Source: Arthrobacter sp. SDTb3-6
GTDB lineage: Bacteria; Actinomycetota; Actinomycetes; Actinomycetales; Micrococcaceae
Direction of reading: 5' to 3'
Length of the DNA: 46,474 bases
Assembly: GCF_013376095.1 (NCBI RefSeq)
Contig: NZ_JAAMFN010000034.1
Span: forward strand, 1 to 46,474
Under the pieces are notes generated by a model. The model made no database searches. It worked only from the letters and a program-made list of their open reading frames with translations, and was not told the DNA's origin. Shown one piece after another: positions 17,206-27,698 of the stretch. Each line of letters starts with the position of its first letter. Position 1 is the stretch's first letter. The position numbers and the translations under genes are program-made.

Positions 17206-18453
17206 ATGCAGGAAACCACGCGGGAGACGACGTGTTGCATTGTGGGTGGGGGACCGGCGGGCGTGATGCTGGGGCTGCTGCTGGCCCGGGCAGGGGTGGA
17301 CGTCACCGTCCTGGAGAAGCACGCCGATTTCTTCCGGGACTTCCGCGGCGACACCATCCATTCCTCCACCCTCGACTTGATCGACGGGCTCGGGCTGCGT
17401 GCCATGTTTTTGCGGATTCCCCAAACCAGCATCACCACGCTGGACATCGTGGTGGGCGGCACGCGCCTGACGCTGGTCGACTTCAGGACCCTGCGGGGGC
17501 CGAACAGGCGGATTGCGCTGATGCCCCAATGGGACTTTCTGGACCTCCTGGCCCAGGAGGCCCGGACCCTGCCCAACTTCAAGCTGCTCATGGAAACCAC
17601 GGCCACCGGGCTGCTCCACGACGCCCCGGGTGCCGCCGTCACCGGCGTCCTGGCACAGGGCCCGGGCGGGCCGTTGCGGATCAACGCGACCCTGACCGTG
17701 GCAGCCGACGGGCGCGACTCCCTGGCCCGCAGGGCCGCTGGCCTGCAGCCGGAGGGGCTGGGCGTTCCCATCGACGTGTTGTGGTTCCGGCTCCCCACTC
17801 CCCCGTCGCCGCCGCCGGACACGCTGGGGTACCTGCGCAACGGCACCCTGCTCATCACCATCCCGCGCACGGACTATTACCAAATGGGCATGTTGATCCC
17901 CAAGGGCGGCTTTGAAGCGATCCGGGCCCAGGGGCTGGCGGCCTTCCGCCGGCAGGTCCGCACGAGTGCCCCGTTCCTTTCCCAGGCGGTGGAATCGCTC
18001 CACGACTGGGAGGACGTCAAGCTGCTGTCCGTGCAATTGGACCGTCTCAGGCAATGGTCGGCCCCCGGGCTGCTGTGCATCGGCGACGCCGCCCATGCCA
18101 TGAGCCCGGTCTTCGGCGTGGGTGTCAACTACGCCGTTCAGGACGCCGTTGCTGCCGCCCGGCTGCTGGCCCCGCCCCTGCTGGCGGGCCGGGCCGTGGA
18201 CCAGGCCATGCGGCAGTTCCAGGGCCGGCGGGAGTGGCCGGTGCGCCTGATGCAGCCGTTGCAGCAGCAGGTCCACAAGGCCATCTCCGGTGCGGCGTCG
18301 GCCAAACATGGGGAGATGGCGCCCTGGCAGGCGCGCCTGGCAACGCTCGGCTCAAAGGCCGCCCGCCCGGTCGTGGCCAGGCTGGTGGGTCGCGGCTTCC
18401 TGCCCGAGCGGCTGCCCGGTCCTGCGGCCGCGAAAAGTTCCCCAGTGAGTTAG
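17206..18453 (+). CDS. FAD-dependent monooxygenase (UbiH/PHBH-like)
   Basis: 415 aa. The N-terminal dinucleotide-binding motif is CCIVGGGPAGVMLGLLLARAG; the second FAD motif is GLLCIGDAAHAMSPVFGVGVN. The middle contains a long beta-rich substrate domain with the DG motif VAADGRDSLARR. These mark a group A flavoprotein monooxygenase of aromatic or polyketide-like substrates. ATG at 17206, with GGAGG at 17195-17199 seven bases before it, decides the start. An acyl-CoA ligase gene follows after 36 nt, so both may act in degradation of an organic acid; the substrate is unknown. Confidence 0.85.
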   Translation: MQETTRETTCCIVGGGPAGVMLGLLLARAGVDVTVLEKHADFFRDFRGDTIHSSTLDLIDGLGLRAMFLRIPQTSITTLDIVVGGTRLTLVDFRTLRGPNRRIALMPQWDFLDLLAQEARTLPNFKLLMETTATGLLHDAPGAAVTGVLAQGPGGPLRINATLTVAADGRDSLARRAAGLQPEGLGVPIDVLWFRLPTPPSPPPDTLGYLRNGTLLITIPRTDYYQMGMLIPKGGFEAIRAQGLAAFRRQVRTSAPFLSQAVESLHDWEDVKLLSVQLDRLRQWSAPGLLCIGDAAHAMSPVFGVGVNYAVQDAVAAARLLAPPLLAGRAVDQAMRQFQGRREWPVRLMQPLQQQVHKAISGAASAKHGEMAPWQARLATLGSKAARPVVARLVGRGFLPERLPGPAAAKSSPVS

Positions 18454-18489
18454 TGCACATTAACCGGTTTCGGGCATTACCATCAAACC

Positions 18490-20121
18490 ATGACCAACGA
18501 CGTTCAAGCCTCATACACCTCCGGAACCTCCACCATCCCGTTGCTGGGCGACACGATCGGGGCCAACCTTGCCCGCACCGCCGCCCGCTTTCCGGACCGT
18601 GAGGCCCTCGTGGACGTGCCGTCCAGCCGCCGCTGGAGCTACGCCCGGCTGGACCACGACGTCGATGCCCTGGCCCGGGGGCTCCTTGCCGCCGGGGTGG
18701 CCAAGGGCGACCGTGTGGGCATCTGGGCGCCCAACGTGCCCGAGTGGGTGCTCATCCAGTACGCCACGGCCAAGATTGGCGCCATCCTGGTCAACGTCAA
18801 CCCGTCCTACCGCCAGCACGAGCTGAAGTACGCCGTGCGGCAGTCCGGGATGCGCATGATCGTGGCGCTGCCGGAATTCCGCAGTTCCGACTATGCGGCC
18901 ATGATCGACGCCATCCGGCCCGAGTGCCCCGAACTGACGGAGACGGTCTACATTGGCACCGCCTCCTGGGATGCGCTGGTGGCGGGCGGGGAAGTGGTGC
19001 CGGCGGACGCCGTCGAACGTGCCATGGCTGGCCTGGGCACCGACGAACCCATCAACATCCAATACACTTCCGGCACCACGGGCTCGCCCAAGGGGGCCAC
19101 CCTCAGCCACCACAACATCCTGAACAACGGCTACTTCGTCACCGAAACCATCAAGTTCACGCAGGAGGACCGGCTGTGCGTGCCGGTGCCGTTCTACCAC
19201 TGCTTCGGCATGGTCATGTGCAACCTTGGCGCCACCTCGCACGGGGCGGCGATCGTCATTCCGGCGGCCTCCTTCGACGCGGCCGCAACGCTGCGGGCGG
19301 TCCAGGACGAGCGCTGCACCACGCTGTACGGCGTGCCCACCATGTTCATTGCCGAGCAAAATTTGCCCGACTTTGCCTCCTACGACCTCTCCAGCCTGCG
19401 CACGGGCATCATGGCCGGCTCGCCCTGCCCCGTGGAGGTCATGAAGCGCTGCATGACGGACATGCACATGGAACAGGTCTCCATCGCCTACGGCATGACG
19501 GAGACCTCGCCGGTGTCGATGCAGACCCAGACGGACGACGACGTCGCCCACCGCACCGAGACCGTGGGCCGGGTACACCCGCACCTGGAAGTGAAGATCG
19601 TGGATCCGGCGACCGGGCTGACCGTCCCGCGCGGGGAGGCCGGCGAATTTTGCACGCGCGGCTACTCGGTCATGCTGGGCTACTGGAACGATCCTGGGAA
19701 GACCGCCGCCACCATCGACCCGGCCCGGTGGATGCACACGGGAGACCTCGCCGTCATGTACGACGACGGCTACGTCAACATTGTGGGCCGGATCAAGGAC
19801 ATGGTGATCAGGGGCGGGGAAAACCTGTACCCGCGCGAGATTGAGGAGTTCCTGTATTCGCACCCGGACATCGCCGACGTCCAGGTGATCGGCGTCCCGG
19901 ATGAAAAGTACGGCGAGGAGCTGTGCGCCTGGCTGCTGATGAAACCCGGCGCCGCTCCCCTGGATGCGGCCGGCGTGGCCGCCTTCTGCGAGGGGCACCT
20001 GTCCCGCCACAAGGTGCCGCGCTATGTGCTGGTGGTGGACGAATTCCCCATGACCGTCACCGGCAAGGTGCGCAAGATGGACATGCGGCAACGGAGTGTT
20101 GAACTGCTGGGACTCGGCTAG
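18490..20121 (+). CDS. AMP-binding acyl-CoA ligase (FadD-type)
   Basis: 543 aa, full length. Motifs of the ANL superfamily: P-loop-like [41 protein letters not shown] (A8 hinge region) and the catalytic lysine in MTVTGKVRK near the end. It activates a carboxylic acid to acyl-AMP and then acyl-CoA; a fatty acid is the likely substrate class. The stop codon shares CTAG with the stop of the convergent Nudix gene, so the two coding regions overlap by 4 bases tail to tail. Confidence 0.92.
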   Translation: MTNDVQASYTSGTSTIPLLGDTIGANLARTAARFPDREALVDVPSSRRWSYARLDHDVDALARGLLAAGVAKGDRVGIWAPNVPEWVLIQYATAKIGAILVNVNPSYRQHELKYAVRQSGMRMIVALPEFRSSDYAAMIDAIRPECPELTETVYIGTASWDALVAGGEVVPADAVERAMAGLGTDEPINIQYTSGTTGSPKGATLSHHNILNNGYFVTETIKFTQEDRLCVPVPFYHCFGMVMCNLGATSHGAAIVIPAASFDAAATLRAVQDERCTTLYGVPTMFIAEQNLPDFASYDLSSLRTGIMAGSPCPVEVMKRCMTDMHMEQVSIAYGMTETSPVSMQTQTDDDVAHRTETVGRVHPHLEVKIVDPATGLTVPRGEAGEFCTRGYSVMLGYWNDPGKTAATIDPARWMHTGDLAVMYDDGYVNIVGRIKDMVIRGGENLYPREIEEFLYSHPDIADVQVIGVPDEKYGEELCAWLLMKPGAAPLDAAGVAAFCEGHLSRHKVPRYVLVVDEFPMTVTGKVRKMDMRQRSVELLGLG

Positions 20122-20666
20122 GATCCCAGACGGCTGCGAAGCCCGGGCCAGGCCCTGCCGAACCCCGGGTGCAGCGGCCGCCGGGCAACATCGTCAAACG
20201 AAACCCATTCCAGGGCCAGGCTTTCGGGGTCGCTGATGACCGGCTCAAACGGGACCACCGCGGCCACGGCCACCGTGGTGTAGCGCCAATAGCCGACGTC
20301 GTACACGGAGGTGAACAGCAGCTCCACGTTTTCCCGGGGCACGCCGGCTTCCTCCCAGGCTTCGCGCAATGCGCCGTCCACGGCGGCCTCGCCTTCGTGG
20401 AGGGCGCCGCCGGGCAGGCCCCACGTGCCGCCGTGGTGCGACCAGACCGCCCGGTGCTGCAGCAGGACGCCGCGTCCGGCGTCGGACACCAGGAGGCCGG
20501 CGGAACCAAAGCGGCCCCAGAACTTCCCCTGGTCCCCCTCCACCCAGGCGTCGCCGGGGTCCCGGGGCCCGCTGAGGTGGCCGGGACGCACCACAGCCGC
20601 GGCGTCCCGGACGAACCGGGCTGCCGCGGCTGACCAGCCGGGCTGTGGCGGCTCAGGCGTGGACAA
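20118..20666 (-). CDS. Nudix hydrolase
   Basis: 182 aa. The Nudix box is complete: [24 protein letters not shown] (positions near 83-106), i.e. G-x5-E-x7-R-E-U-x-E-E-x-G-U. It cleaves a nucleoside diphosphate linked to another moiety. The start is TTG three bases after the nrdF stop, so it is probably the last gene of the nrd transcript. A link to nucleotide pool cleaning is inferred from position. The N-terminal 45 residues are not part of the Nudix fold. Confidence 0.88.
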   Translation of the reverse strand: MSTPEPPQPGWSAAAARFVRDAAAVVRPGHLSGPRDPGDAWVEGDQGKFWGRFGSAGLLVSDAGRGVLLQHRAVWSHHGGTWGLPGGALHEGEAAVDGALREAWEEAGVPRENVELLFTSVYDVGYWRYTTVAVAAVVPFEPVISDPESLALEWVSFDDVARRPLHPGFGRAWPGLRSRLGS

Positions 20667-20669
20667 GGG

Positions 20670-21689
<1,020 letters not shown>

Positions 21690-21706
21690 TCAATCTTAAG
21701 CCAAAG

Positions 21707-21737
21707 GCACGACGGCGGGAGGCGCCCGCCGTCGTGC
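21707..21737 (-). terminator. Hairpin between nrdE and nrdF (attenuator/terminator-like)
   Basis: GCACGACGGCGGG (21707-21719) and CCCGCCGTCGTGC (21725-21737) are perfect complements of 13 bp with a 5-nt loop. On the minus strand it is followed by CCTTTGGCTT rather than a clean U-run, so termination may be incomplete, which would set the NrdE:NrdF ratio or stabilise mRNA ends. Confidence 0.6.
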
Positions 21738-21793
21738 TCTTCAGTTTTGCTGTTTCAAGCCAGGATCCATCCGATGGCTAGGCACAACGGTTG

Positions 21794-23965
21794 CTACAGC
21801 ATGCAGGAAACGCAGCCTTCCACCTCCGTCCCTTCCAGCGCGAGCTGGCGGAGACGGATGTAGTAGATGGTCTTGATGCCCTTGCGCCAGGCGTAGATCT
21901 GGGCCTTGTTGATGTCGCGCGTGGTGGCGGTGTCCTTGAAGAACAGCGTCAGGGACAGGCCCTGGTCAACGTGCTGGGTGGCGGCCGCGTACGTGTCGAT
22001 GATCTTCTCGTAGCCGATCTCGTACGCGTCCTGGTAGTAATCCAGGTTGTCGTTGGTCAGGTACGGGGCCGGGTAGTACACCCGGCCCAGCTTGCCTTCC
22101 TTGCGGATTTCGATCTTCGACGCCACCGGGTGGATGGAGGACGTGGAGTTGTTGATGTAGCTGATGGAACCCGTGGGCGGGACGGCCTGCAGGTTCTGGT
22201 TGTAGATGCCGTGCTCCATGACGGACGCCTTCAGCTCACGCCAGTCATCCTGGGTGGGGATGTGGATGCCTTCGAACAATCCTGCGACCTTGGCGGTCTG
22301 GGGAATCCATTCCTGCTCGGTGTACTTCTCAAAGAACTCGCCGGAGGCGTACTTGGACTTTTCAAAGCCAGCGAAGGTCGAGCCGGTCTCCTTCGCGATC
22401 AGGTTCGAGGCCCGGATCGCGTGGTAGAGCACGGAGTAGAAGTAGATGTTGGTGAAGTCCAGGCCCTCTTCGGAGCCGTAGTGGACCCGCTCGCGGGCCA
22501 GGTAGCCGTGCAGGTTCATCTGCCCCAGCCCGATGGCGTGCGACTGGTCATTGCCCTTCGCGATGGAGGGGACGGAAGCAATGTGGGACATGTCGGAGAC
22601 GGCGGTCAGCGTGCGGATGGCCGTTTCGATGGTGCTGCCAAAGTCCGGGGAATCCATCGTCTTGGCGATGTTCAGCGAGCCCAGATTGCAGGAAATGTCC
22701 TTGCCGGTCTCGTCATAGGAAAGGTCGTCGTGGTAGCTGGTGGGCGCGGAAACCTGGAGGATTTCCGAGCACAGGTTGCTCATGATGATCTTGCCGTCGA
22801 TCGGGTTGGCCCGGTTGACGGTGTCTTCAAACATGATGTACGGGTAGCCGGACTCGAACTGGATCTCGGCGAGGGTCTGGAAGAACTCGCGGGCCTTGAT
22901 CTTGGTCTTCTTGATGCGGGCGTCGTCCACCATCTCGTAGTACTTCTCGGTGACCGAGATGTCGGAGAACGGCACGCCGTAGACCCTTTCGACGTCGTAC
23001 GGGGAGAACAGGTACATGTCCTCGTCGCGCTTGGCCAGCTCGAAGGTGATGTCCGGAACCACGACGCCCAGCGAGAGGGTCTTGATGCGCACCTTCTCGT
23101 CGGCGTTCTCGCGCTTGGTGTCCAGGAAGCGGTTGATGTCCGGGTGGTGGGCGTGCAGATACACGGCCCCGGCACCCTGGCGGGCACCGAGCTGGTTGGC
23201 GTAGGAGAAGCTGTCCTCAAGGAGCTTCATGACGGGGATCACGCCCGAGGACTGGTTCTCGATTTGCTTGATGGGGGCGCCCACCTCGCGGATGTTGGTC
23301 AGGGCGAAGGCCACGCCGCCGCCGCGCTTGGACAGCTGCAGGGCCGAGTTGATGGAGCGCCCGATGGACTCCATGTTGTCCTCGATGCGCAGCAGGAAGC
23401 AGGAGACCAATTCGCCACGCTGCTTCTTGCCGGCGTTCAGGAATGTCGGCGTGGCGGGCTGGAAGCGGCCCTCGATGATTTCGTCCACCATCTTGACGGC
23501 CAGCTGCTCGTTTCCGCGGGCCAGGTGCAGGGCCACCATGCAGACGCGGTCCTCGTAGCGCTCCAGGAACCGGTTGCCGTCAAACGTCTTCAAGGTGTAG
23601 GACGTGTAGAACTTGAACGCACCCAGGAACGTCTCGAAGCGGAACTTTTTCTTGTAGGCGTGGTTGTAGAGGTCGCGGATGAAGTTCATCGTGTACTGGT
23701 CAAGCGTTTCGCGCTCGTAGTATTCGTTCTTGACCAGGTAGTCCAGTTTCTCTTCCAGATCGTGGAAGAACACCGTGTTGTTGTTCACGTGCTGCAGGAA
23801 GTACTGGCGGGCGGCGGCGCGGTCGGCGTCGAACTGGATCTTGCCCTCGGAGTTGTACAGGTTGAGCATGGCGTTCAGCTCGTGGTAACCGAGTCCTTCC
23901 CATGCTGCCGGCATGTCCTTGTTCGACTTCACGGCTGCGTCTGCTGCTGAGACAATCGTGTCCAA
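21794..23965 (-). CDS. nrdE: Ribonucleotide reductase class Ib alpha subunit NrdE
   Basis: 723 aa, full length. Typical features: [12 protein letters not shown] at the N-terminus, [34 protein letters not shown], the finger-loop region [17 protein letters not shown] and the C-terminal EGCVSCML, whose Cys pair is reduced by NrdH. It reduces ribonucleoside diphosphates to deoxyribonucleotides. The start is TTG, 37 nt inside the 3' end of nrdI, so translation is coupled; GGAAG lies just upstream. An internal Met at residue 18 is possible but would lose conserved N-terminal sequence. Confidence 0.97.
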   Translation of the reverse strand: MDTIVSAADAAVKSNKDMPAAWEGLGYHELNAMLNLYNSEGKIQFDADRAAARQYFLQHVNNNTVFFHDLEEKLDYLVKNEYYERETLDQYTMNFIRDLYNHAYKKKFRFETFLGAFKFYTSYTLKTFDGNRFLERYEDRVCMVALHLARGNEQLAVKMVDEIIEGRFQPATPTFLNAGKKQRGELVSCFLLRIEDNMESIGRSINSALQLSKRGGGVAFALTNIREVGAPIKQIENQSSGVIPVMKLLEDSFSYANQLGARQGAGAVYLHAHHPDINRFLDTKRENADEKVRIKTLSLGVVVPDITFELAKRDEDMYLFSPYDVERVYGVPFSDISVTEKYYEMVDDARIKKTKIKAREFFQTLAEIQFESGYPYIMFEDTVNRANPIDGKIIMSNLCSEILQVSAPTSYHDDLSYDETGKDISCNLGSLNIAKTMDSPDFGSTIETAIRTLTAVSDMSHIASVPSIAKGNDQSHAIGLGQMNLHGYLARERVHYGSEEGLDFTNIYFYSVLYHAIRASNLIAKETGSTFAGFEKSKYASGEFFEKYTEQEWIPQTAKVAGLFEGIHIPTQDDWRELKASVMEHGIYNQNLQAVPPTGSISYINNSTSSIHPVASKIEIRKEGKLGRVYYPAPYLTNDNLDYYQDAYEIGYEKIIDTYAAATQHVDQGLSLTLFFKDTATTRDINKAQIYAWRKGIKTIYYIRLRQLALEGTEVEGCVSCML

Positions 23966-24411
23966 AATTCTTCCAATCCTTCGTGAACGCGGTCCACGTC
24001 ATCCGACGTGCCCATCAATTCAAAACGGTAGAGATGCGGTACTTGGCATTTGACCGAGATGATGTCCCCGGCCAGACAGTAGGTTTCACCAAAATTTGTG
24101 TTGCCGGCGCCGATGACGCCGCGGATCAGTGCCCGGTTGCCGGGTACGTTGAGAAACTTGATGACTTGCTTGGGGACGGCTCCGTGCCCTGAATCCCCGC
24201 CGTAGGTGGGCAGGACCAGGACGTATGGCGCATGCGCCACCAGGGTGTCCTCGCGGGTGTGGATCGGCAGGCGCGCCGCCTCCATGTTGAGTTTGCCAAC
24301 AAAGCGGTGCGTGTTGGCGGAAATTGACGAAAAGTAGATCAGGCTGCTGCCGGTATGCCTTCCGGTTTCCCGGCTCGCAGCTGGTGTTGCTGCAACGGCT
24401 GACATGGTCAT
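23929..24411 (-). CDS. nrdI: NrdI flavodoxin-like protein
   Basis: 160 aa. The flavodoxin-like fold is shown by [27 protein letters not shown] and [19 protein letters not shown]. NrdI carries FMN and helps form the Mn(III)2-tyrosyl radical cofactor of NrdF. ATG start with AGGA a few bases upstream; a second ATG two codons later has better spacing. Its end overlaps nrdE by 37 nt. The first 22 residues are not conserved in type and may be shorter in reality. Confidence 0.93.
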   Translation of the reverse strand: MTMSAVAATPAASRETGRHTGSSLIYFSSISANTHRFVGKLNMEAARLPIHTREDTLVAHAPYVLVLPTYGGDSGHGAVPKQVIKFLNVPGNRALIRGVIGAGNTNFGETYCLAGDIISVKCQVPHLYRFELMGTSDDVDRVHEGLEEFWTRLSQQQTQP

Positions 24412-24438
24412 CGCTTCCTGGTGTGTTTCCTTGCTGTT

Positions 24439-24469
24439 GTGGGGCCGACCATTCGACGGTCAGCCCCAC
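24439..24469 (-). other. Hairpin in the nrdH-nrdI gap
   Basis: GTGGGGC (24439-24445) pairs with GCCCCAC (24463-24469), and GACC (24447-24450) with GGTC (24458-24461), separated by one mismatch. No U-run follows on the minus strand. It may be an RNA-stability or attenuation element in the 118-nt gap. Confidence 0.45.
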
Positions 24470-24529
24470 CCTTGTGCCCATGCGGCACATGAAATTTTGT
24501 GGTCCGGGAGGCACCTGGCCCGCCGGAAC

Positions 24530-24784
24530 TCAAGCTACGTTCGACGCTTCGCTCCCACCGGCCTGGGCGATGGCGGCGATCTTGTCCGGACGGAAGCCGG
24601 ACCAGTGGTCGGCATCCGTAATCACGACGGGCGCCTGCTGGTAGCCCAGGCTGAGCAGGCGTTCCAGCGCCGCGGGATCCTCAGTGATGTCCACGCTTTG
24701 GTACGTGATGCCCTTTTTGTCCAGTGCACGGTAGGTGGCGTTGCACTGAACACAGGCGGGTTTGGTGTAAACCGTGACGGTCAT
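24530..24784 (-). CDS. nrdH: NrdH redoxin
   Basis: 84 aa glutaredoxin-like protein with active site C11-V-Q-C14, APVV cis-Pro loop and the C-terminal WSGFRPDKI motif typical of NrdH. It delivers electrons from thioredoxin reductase to NrdE. ATG start with AAGGGG about ten bases upstream. First gene of the nrdHIEF order; the large upstream region holds the operon's regulatory sites. Confidence 0.95.
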   Translation of the reverse strand: MTVTVYTKPACVQCNATYRALDKKGITYQSVDITEDPAALERLLSLGYQQAPVVITDADHWSGFRPDKIAAIAQAGGSEASNVA

Positions 24785-24936
24785 GATCGAGGTCCCCTTG
24801 TCATAAAAAACGGTGTGGAATTGGCATTCGCGTCCCGCGTACGGCGCGCCCGCTGTCGGAGGGGCCTGACAGCTGTTGCCCTTGGCCTCGCCAGCGTTCC
24901 GGATGACTTTCCGAACTGCTTGAATTGCTGTACTCG

Positions 24937-24958
24937 ATACTACATGTAGTGCACGCTC
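24937..24958 (-). promoter_or_regulatory. NrdR-box-like palindrome overlapping the nrd promoter
   Basis: ACTACATGTAGT (24939-24950) is a perfect 12-bp palindrome that fits the NrdR box pattern ACWATATATWGT at all but two symmetric positions. It overlaps TAGTAT (complement of 24937-24942), a plausible -10 for nrdH. NrdR is the ATP/dATP-sensing repressor of ribonucleotide reductase genes. A second tandem box at the usual spacing of about 31 bp was not found. Confidence 0.65.
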
Positions 24959-25010
24959 CCGGGAACGACCCCAAGATGATGTATTACAAGTATGTCATTT
25001 TATGCACCGG

Positions 25011-25085
25011 TAGTCCACAGGCCCGGCGGATTAAAAGCGCAGGATTCCAACGTTTAAGGTCCCTCTGTCCACAGGCTGTGGAGTA
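25011..25085. promoter_or_regulatory. Cluster of DnaA-box-like 9-mers upstream of nrdH
   Basis: TAGTCCACA (25011-25019) and CTGTCCACA (25065-25073) each differ by one base from the high-GC actinobacterial DnaA box TTGTCCACA; TGTGGAGTA (25077-25085) is an inverted copy with two differences. The last two form the palindrome TCCACAG-G-CTGTGGA (25068-25082). Confidence 0.45.
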
Positions 25086-25263
25086 GTTGAGCACTTAAAT
25101 CCAGGCGGCGTGTCGTGCGGGTCCGGCGTGTCGTGCCGCAAGGTGTGCGGGACGGTGTGGACCGGGGCACGGCGCACATATGCTTGCAGGACCGGCCGGC
25201 CCAGCGAAGACGTCGCTGCGCGAAATCACCGGGCGCCCTGCGCGGTGCGGGAAGGGACATGGA

Positions 25264-26196
25264 GTGATCAACCCGATCCACCTGAAGACGCTGCTGGAGG
25301 TGGTCCGCCGCGGTTCCTTTGCCGCAGCCGCCACCGTGCTGGGGTACACGGCGTCCGCCGTCTCCCAGCAGATGTCGGCCCTGGAGCGCGACGCCGGCGT
25401 GTCCCTCTTCCAGCGCACCGCCCGCAGTGTCACCCCGACGGAAGCCGCGCTGGTGATGAGCCGGCACGCCGCCAAGGTCCTGACCGACATCGATGCCCTG
25501 CTGGCCGCCAGTGCCCGCACGGAGCAGGGAACCAGCCAGGAACTGCGGCTGGGCATTTTTCCGTCGCTGGCAACATATGTGCTCCCCCGCCTGCTGCGCA
25601 GCCCCGACTGGCCCGGCCTGGGCATCAATCTCCACGTTTCGGTGGGCGAGCCGCAGCAAACCATCTCCGGGCTGCGCAGCGGCGGCGAACTGGACGTCGC
25701 ACTCGTCTACCAGGTGGGCCAGTCCGGGCTGGCGTGGCCGCACACGATCAACCGGCAGTGGGTGGGCGACGACAATTTCCGCGTCGTGCTGCCCAAGTCC
25801 TGGGGCATCCGACCCGGCGCCAGCGTGGAAGCGGGACAACTTTCAGACATGCCCTGGATCATGCACCACCCGGGCACCTCCGACGCGACGGTGATCGAGC
25901 GGCTTTTTGCCAGCTGCAACCTGCATCCGCGCGTGGCGGCCTACAGCGACGACTTCAATGCCAGCCTGCAGCTGGCCTCCGTTGGCCTGGGCGCGGCCCT
26001 GGTCCCGGAATTGGCGCTGACCCGCCGGCCGGATGACGTGGTGGTGCTCGACGTCCCGGAAATCCGCCTGGCGCGCAATATATTCGCCCTGCTGATCAAT
26101 GACGGGCACACGCCGCGGACCGAGGTGTTCATGGACAAAATATCCGGCATCCTCGGCGAACTGACACGCACCAGCTCGCTGGACACTCCCGCATAG
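25264..26196 (+). CDS. LysR family transcriptional regulator
   Basis: 310 aa. N-terminal winged helix-turn-helix (LKTLLEVVRRGSFAAAATVLGYTASAVSQQMSALERDAG) followed by a two-lobed effector domain beginning around LRLGIFPSLATYVLPRLL. Start taken at GTG 25264 (VINPIHLK), with GGAAGG eight bases upstream, because LysR proteins begin only a few residues before the HTH; an in-frame ATG at 25180 would add 28 unsupported residues. Effector and targets are unknown. It is divergent from nrdH and convergent with the aldehyde dehydrogenase gene. Confidence 0.88.
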   Translation: MINPIHLKTLLEVVRRGSFAAAATVLGYTASAVSQQMSALERDAGVSLFQRTARSVTPTEAALVMSRHAAKVLTDIDALLAASARTEQGTSQELRLGIFPSLATYVLPRLLRSPDWPGLGINLHVSVGEPQQTISGLRSGGELDVALVYQVGQSGLAWPHTINRQWVGDDNFRVVLPKSWGIRPGASVEAGQLSDMPWIMHHPGTSDATVIERLFASCNLHPRVAAYSDDFNASLQLASVGLGAALVPELALTRRPDDVVVLDVPEIRLARNIFALLINDGHTPRTEVFMDKISGILGELTRTSSLDTPA

Positions 26197-26240
26197 GCAC
26201 ACGTTCCATGCTGGATCGACGCCGTGCCGCAGCCGGCATG

Positions 26241-27680
26241 CTACCTGGCGCGCAGTCGTCTCTTCGCAGGGGCCACGAGGCGCGTGATGACCTGCCGCTT
26301 CAAGGCACCATAGGGTGGATAGACCAGGGCGAGGGTGTCCGGCGACAGCGGCTTGTCCAGCACAGGCTTCCGGTGGGAGAAGGTGTGCACTGAATGTTGT
26401 CCGTGATAATTGCCCATGCCGCTGGCCCCCACCCCGCCAAAGGGCAGTCCTGGAACTGAAAGGTGGGCCACGGGCACGCCGAAGTTCAGCGCGCCGGATG
26501 ACGTCCGTTGCGTAAAGGCCGCCCGCACGCCGGTGTCTGAACTGAAGACGTACAACGACAGCGGCTTGTCGCGGACGTTGATGAAGTTGATGGCGTCCTG
26601 CGCCGACTCCACGGTGACCAGTGGCAGGACGGGCCCGAAGATCTCCTCCTTCATGAGTGCGGCGCCGGATCCCACATGGACCACGGTCGGCTCGATGTAC
26701 CGGGTGGCTGCCTCATGGCGTCCGCCAATCACCAGCCGGGAACCTTCCCCGTGCCTCAGGTCCTGTTCCAGCATCCCGGCTACACGGGCGAAGGCGGCGT
26801 CGGTGGCCATGCGTCCATAGGCAGGGCTGTGGGCAGGATCATCCCCGTGCTGGGCCAGGATGGCCTTGCCAAGCTCCCTGGCCAGCCGGGCCAGGGCACC
26901 GGGCGTGCCCAGGACGTAGTCCGGCGCCACGCACGTCTGGCCCGCGTTCATGAACTTCCCCCACGCAATTCGTGCAGCTGCAGCCTTCATGTCAACGGTG
27001 TCGTCAATGTACACCGGGGACTTGCCGCCCAGTTCCAGGGTCACCGGGGTCAGGTGCCTGGCCGCGGCCTCCATGACAATCCGTCCCGCCCGCCCGTTTC
27101 CGGTGTAAAAAATATGGTCGAACCGTTCCGCCAACAGCTCCGTGGTTTCCGGCACCCCGCCTTCCACCACGGTGACGGCACCGGAGAGGTACTCAGGGAC
27201 CCACCGCGCCAGGGCGGCGGAACAGGCGGGCGCCATTTCGCTCGGCTTGGCCACCACCGTGTTACCGGCTGCGAGCGCACCGATAACGGGGGCCAGGAGC
27301 AGCTGGATGGGGTAGTTCCACGGTGCAATGACCAGCACAACGCCCAAAGGTTCGAGCACGGTGTGGGCCTTGGCCGGCTGGAGTGCCGGCGGGACCTCCA
27401 CCCTTTGCGGCGCGAGCCACCGTTGCAGATGCTTGGCGGTGTGGGAGATTTCGGCGGTGAGGAAGCCAATCTCTGTCAGCCAGGCCTCGGCTGGATGCTT
27501 GCCGAGGTCGGCTGCGAGCGCGGAGCTGAAGTCGTCCCGATGGTCCAGGAGCATTTGGTTCATTGCCTTGAGCCGGTCCAGCCGCCAGGCCAGGGGTTTG
27601 CTTGCCCCCGTGGCGAACAGTGACCGCGCGGCAGTGACGGCGTCGCGGATGCTCCCTGGGCGGGATGCCTGTGTGCTCAT
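26241..27680 (-). CDS. Aldehyde dehydrogenase, ALDH3-like
   Basis: 479 aa. The motif set is clear: APWNYPIQLLLAPVIGALAAGN, FTGN-type cofactor loop FYTGNGRAGRIVM, general base in LELGGKSP, catalytic Cys in MNAGQTCVAPDYVL and EEIFGPVLPLV. Length and sequence style (short N-terminus, FINVRDKPLSLYVFS) resemble class 3 ALDHs that oxidise fatty or aromatic aldehydes with NAD(P). It starts 18 nt after the DUF222/HNH stop and may share its transcript. Convergent with lysR, 44 nt apart. Confidence 0.92.
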   Translation of the reverse strand: MSTQASRPGSIRDAVTAARSLFATGASKPLAWRLDRLKAMNQMLLDHRDDFSSALAADLGKHPAEAWLTEIGFLTAEISHTAKHLQRWLAPQRVEVPPALQPAKAHTVLEPLGVVLVIAPWNYPIQLLLAPVIGALAAGNTVVAKPSEMAPACSAALARWVPEYLSGAVTVVEGGVPETTELLAERFDHIFYTGNGRAGRIVMEAAARHLTPVTLELGGKSPVYIDDTVDMKAAAARIAWGKFMNAGQTCVAPDYVLGTPGALARLARELGKAILAQHGDDPAHSPAYGRMATDAAFARVAGMLEQDLRHGEGSRLVIGGRHEAATRYIEPTVVHVGSGAALMKEEIFGPVLPLVTVESAQDAINFINVRDKPLSLYVFSSDTGVRAAFTQRTSSGALNFGVPVAHLSVPGLPFGGVGASGMGNYHGQHSVHTFSHRKPVLDKPLSPDTLALVYPPYGALKRQVITRLVAPAKRRLRAR

Positions 27681-27698
27681 GGTCTCAATGTACCCGTG

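Larger units (their letters stand above)
24785..25263. other. 479-nt divergent regulatory region (nrdH / lysR)
   Basis: No gene is supported. It is locally AT-richer than its surroundings around 24930-25050. It contains an NrdR-type palindrome, a -10-like TAGTAT for nrdH and three DnaA-box-like 9-mers, described separately. Confidence 0.6.

Noticed and set aside
21791-23950. 719-codon open frame opposite nrdE
   Set aside because: Antisense shadow of NrdE; composition is Val/Gly/Leu-rich with no recognisable motif.
24960-25000. Second NrdR box about 31 bp from the first
   Set aside because: The sequence around 24976-24991 does not match the consensus in either direction.
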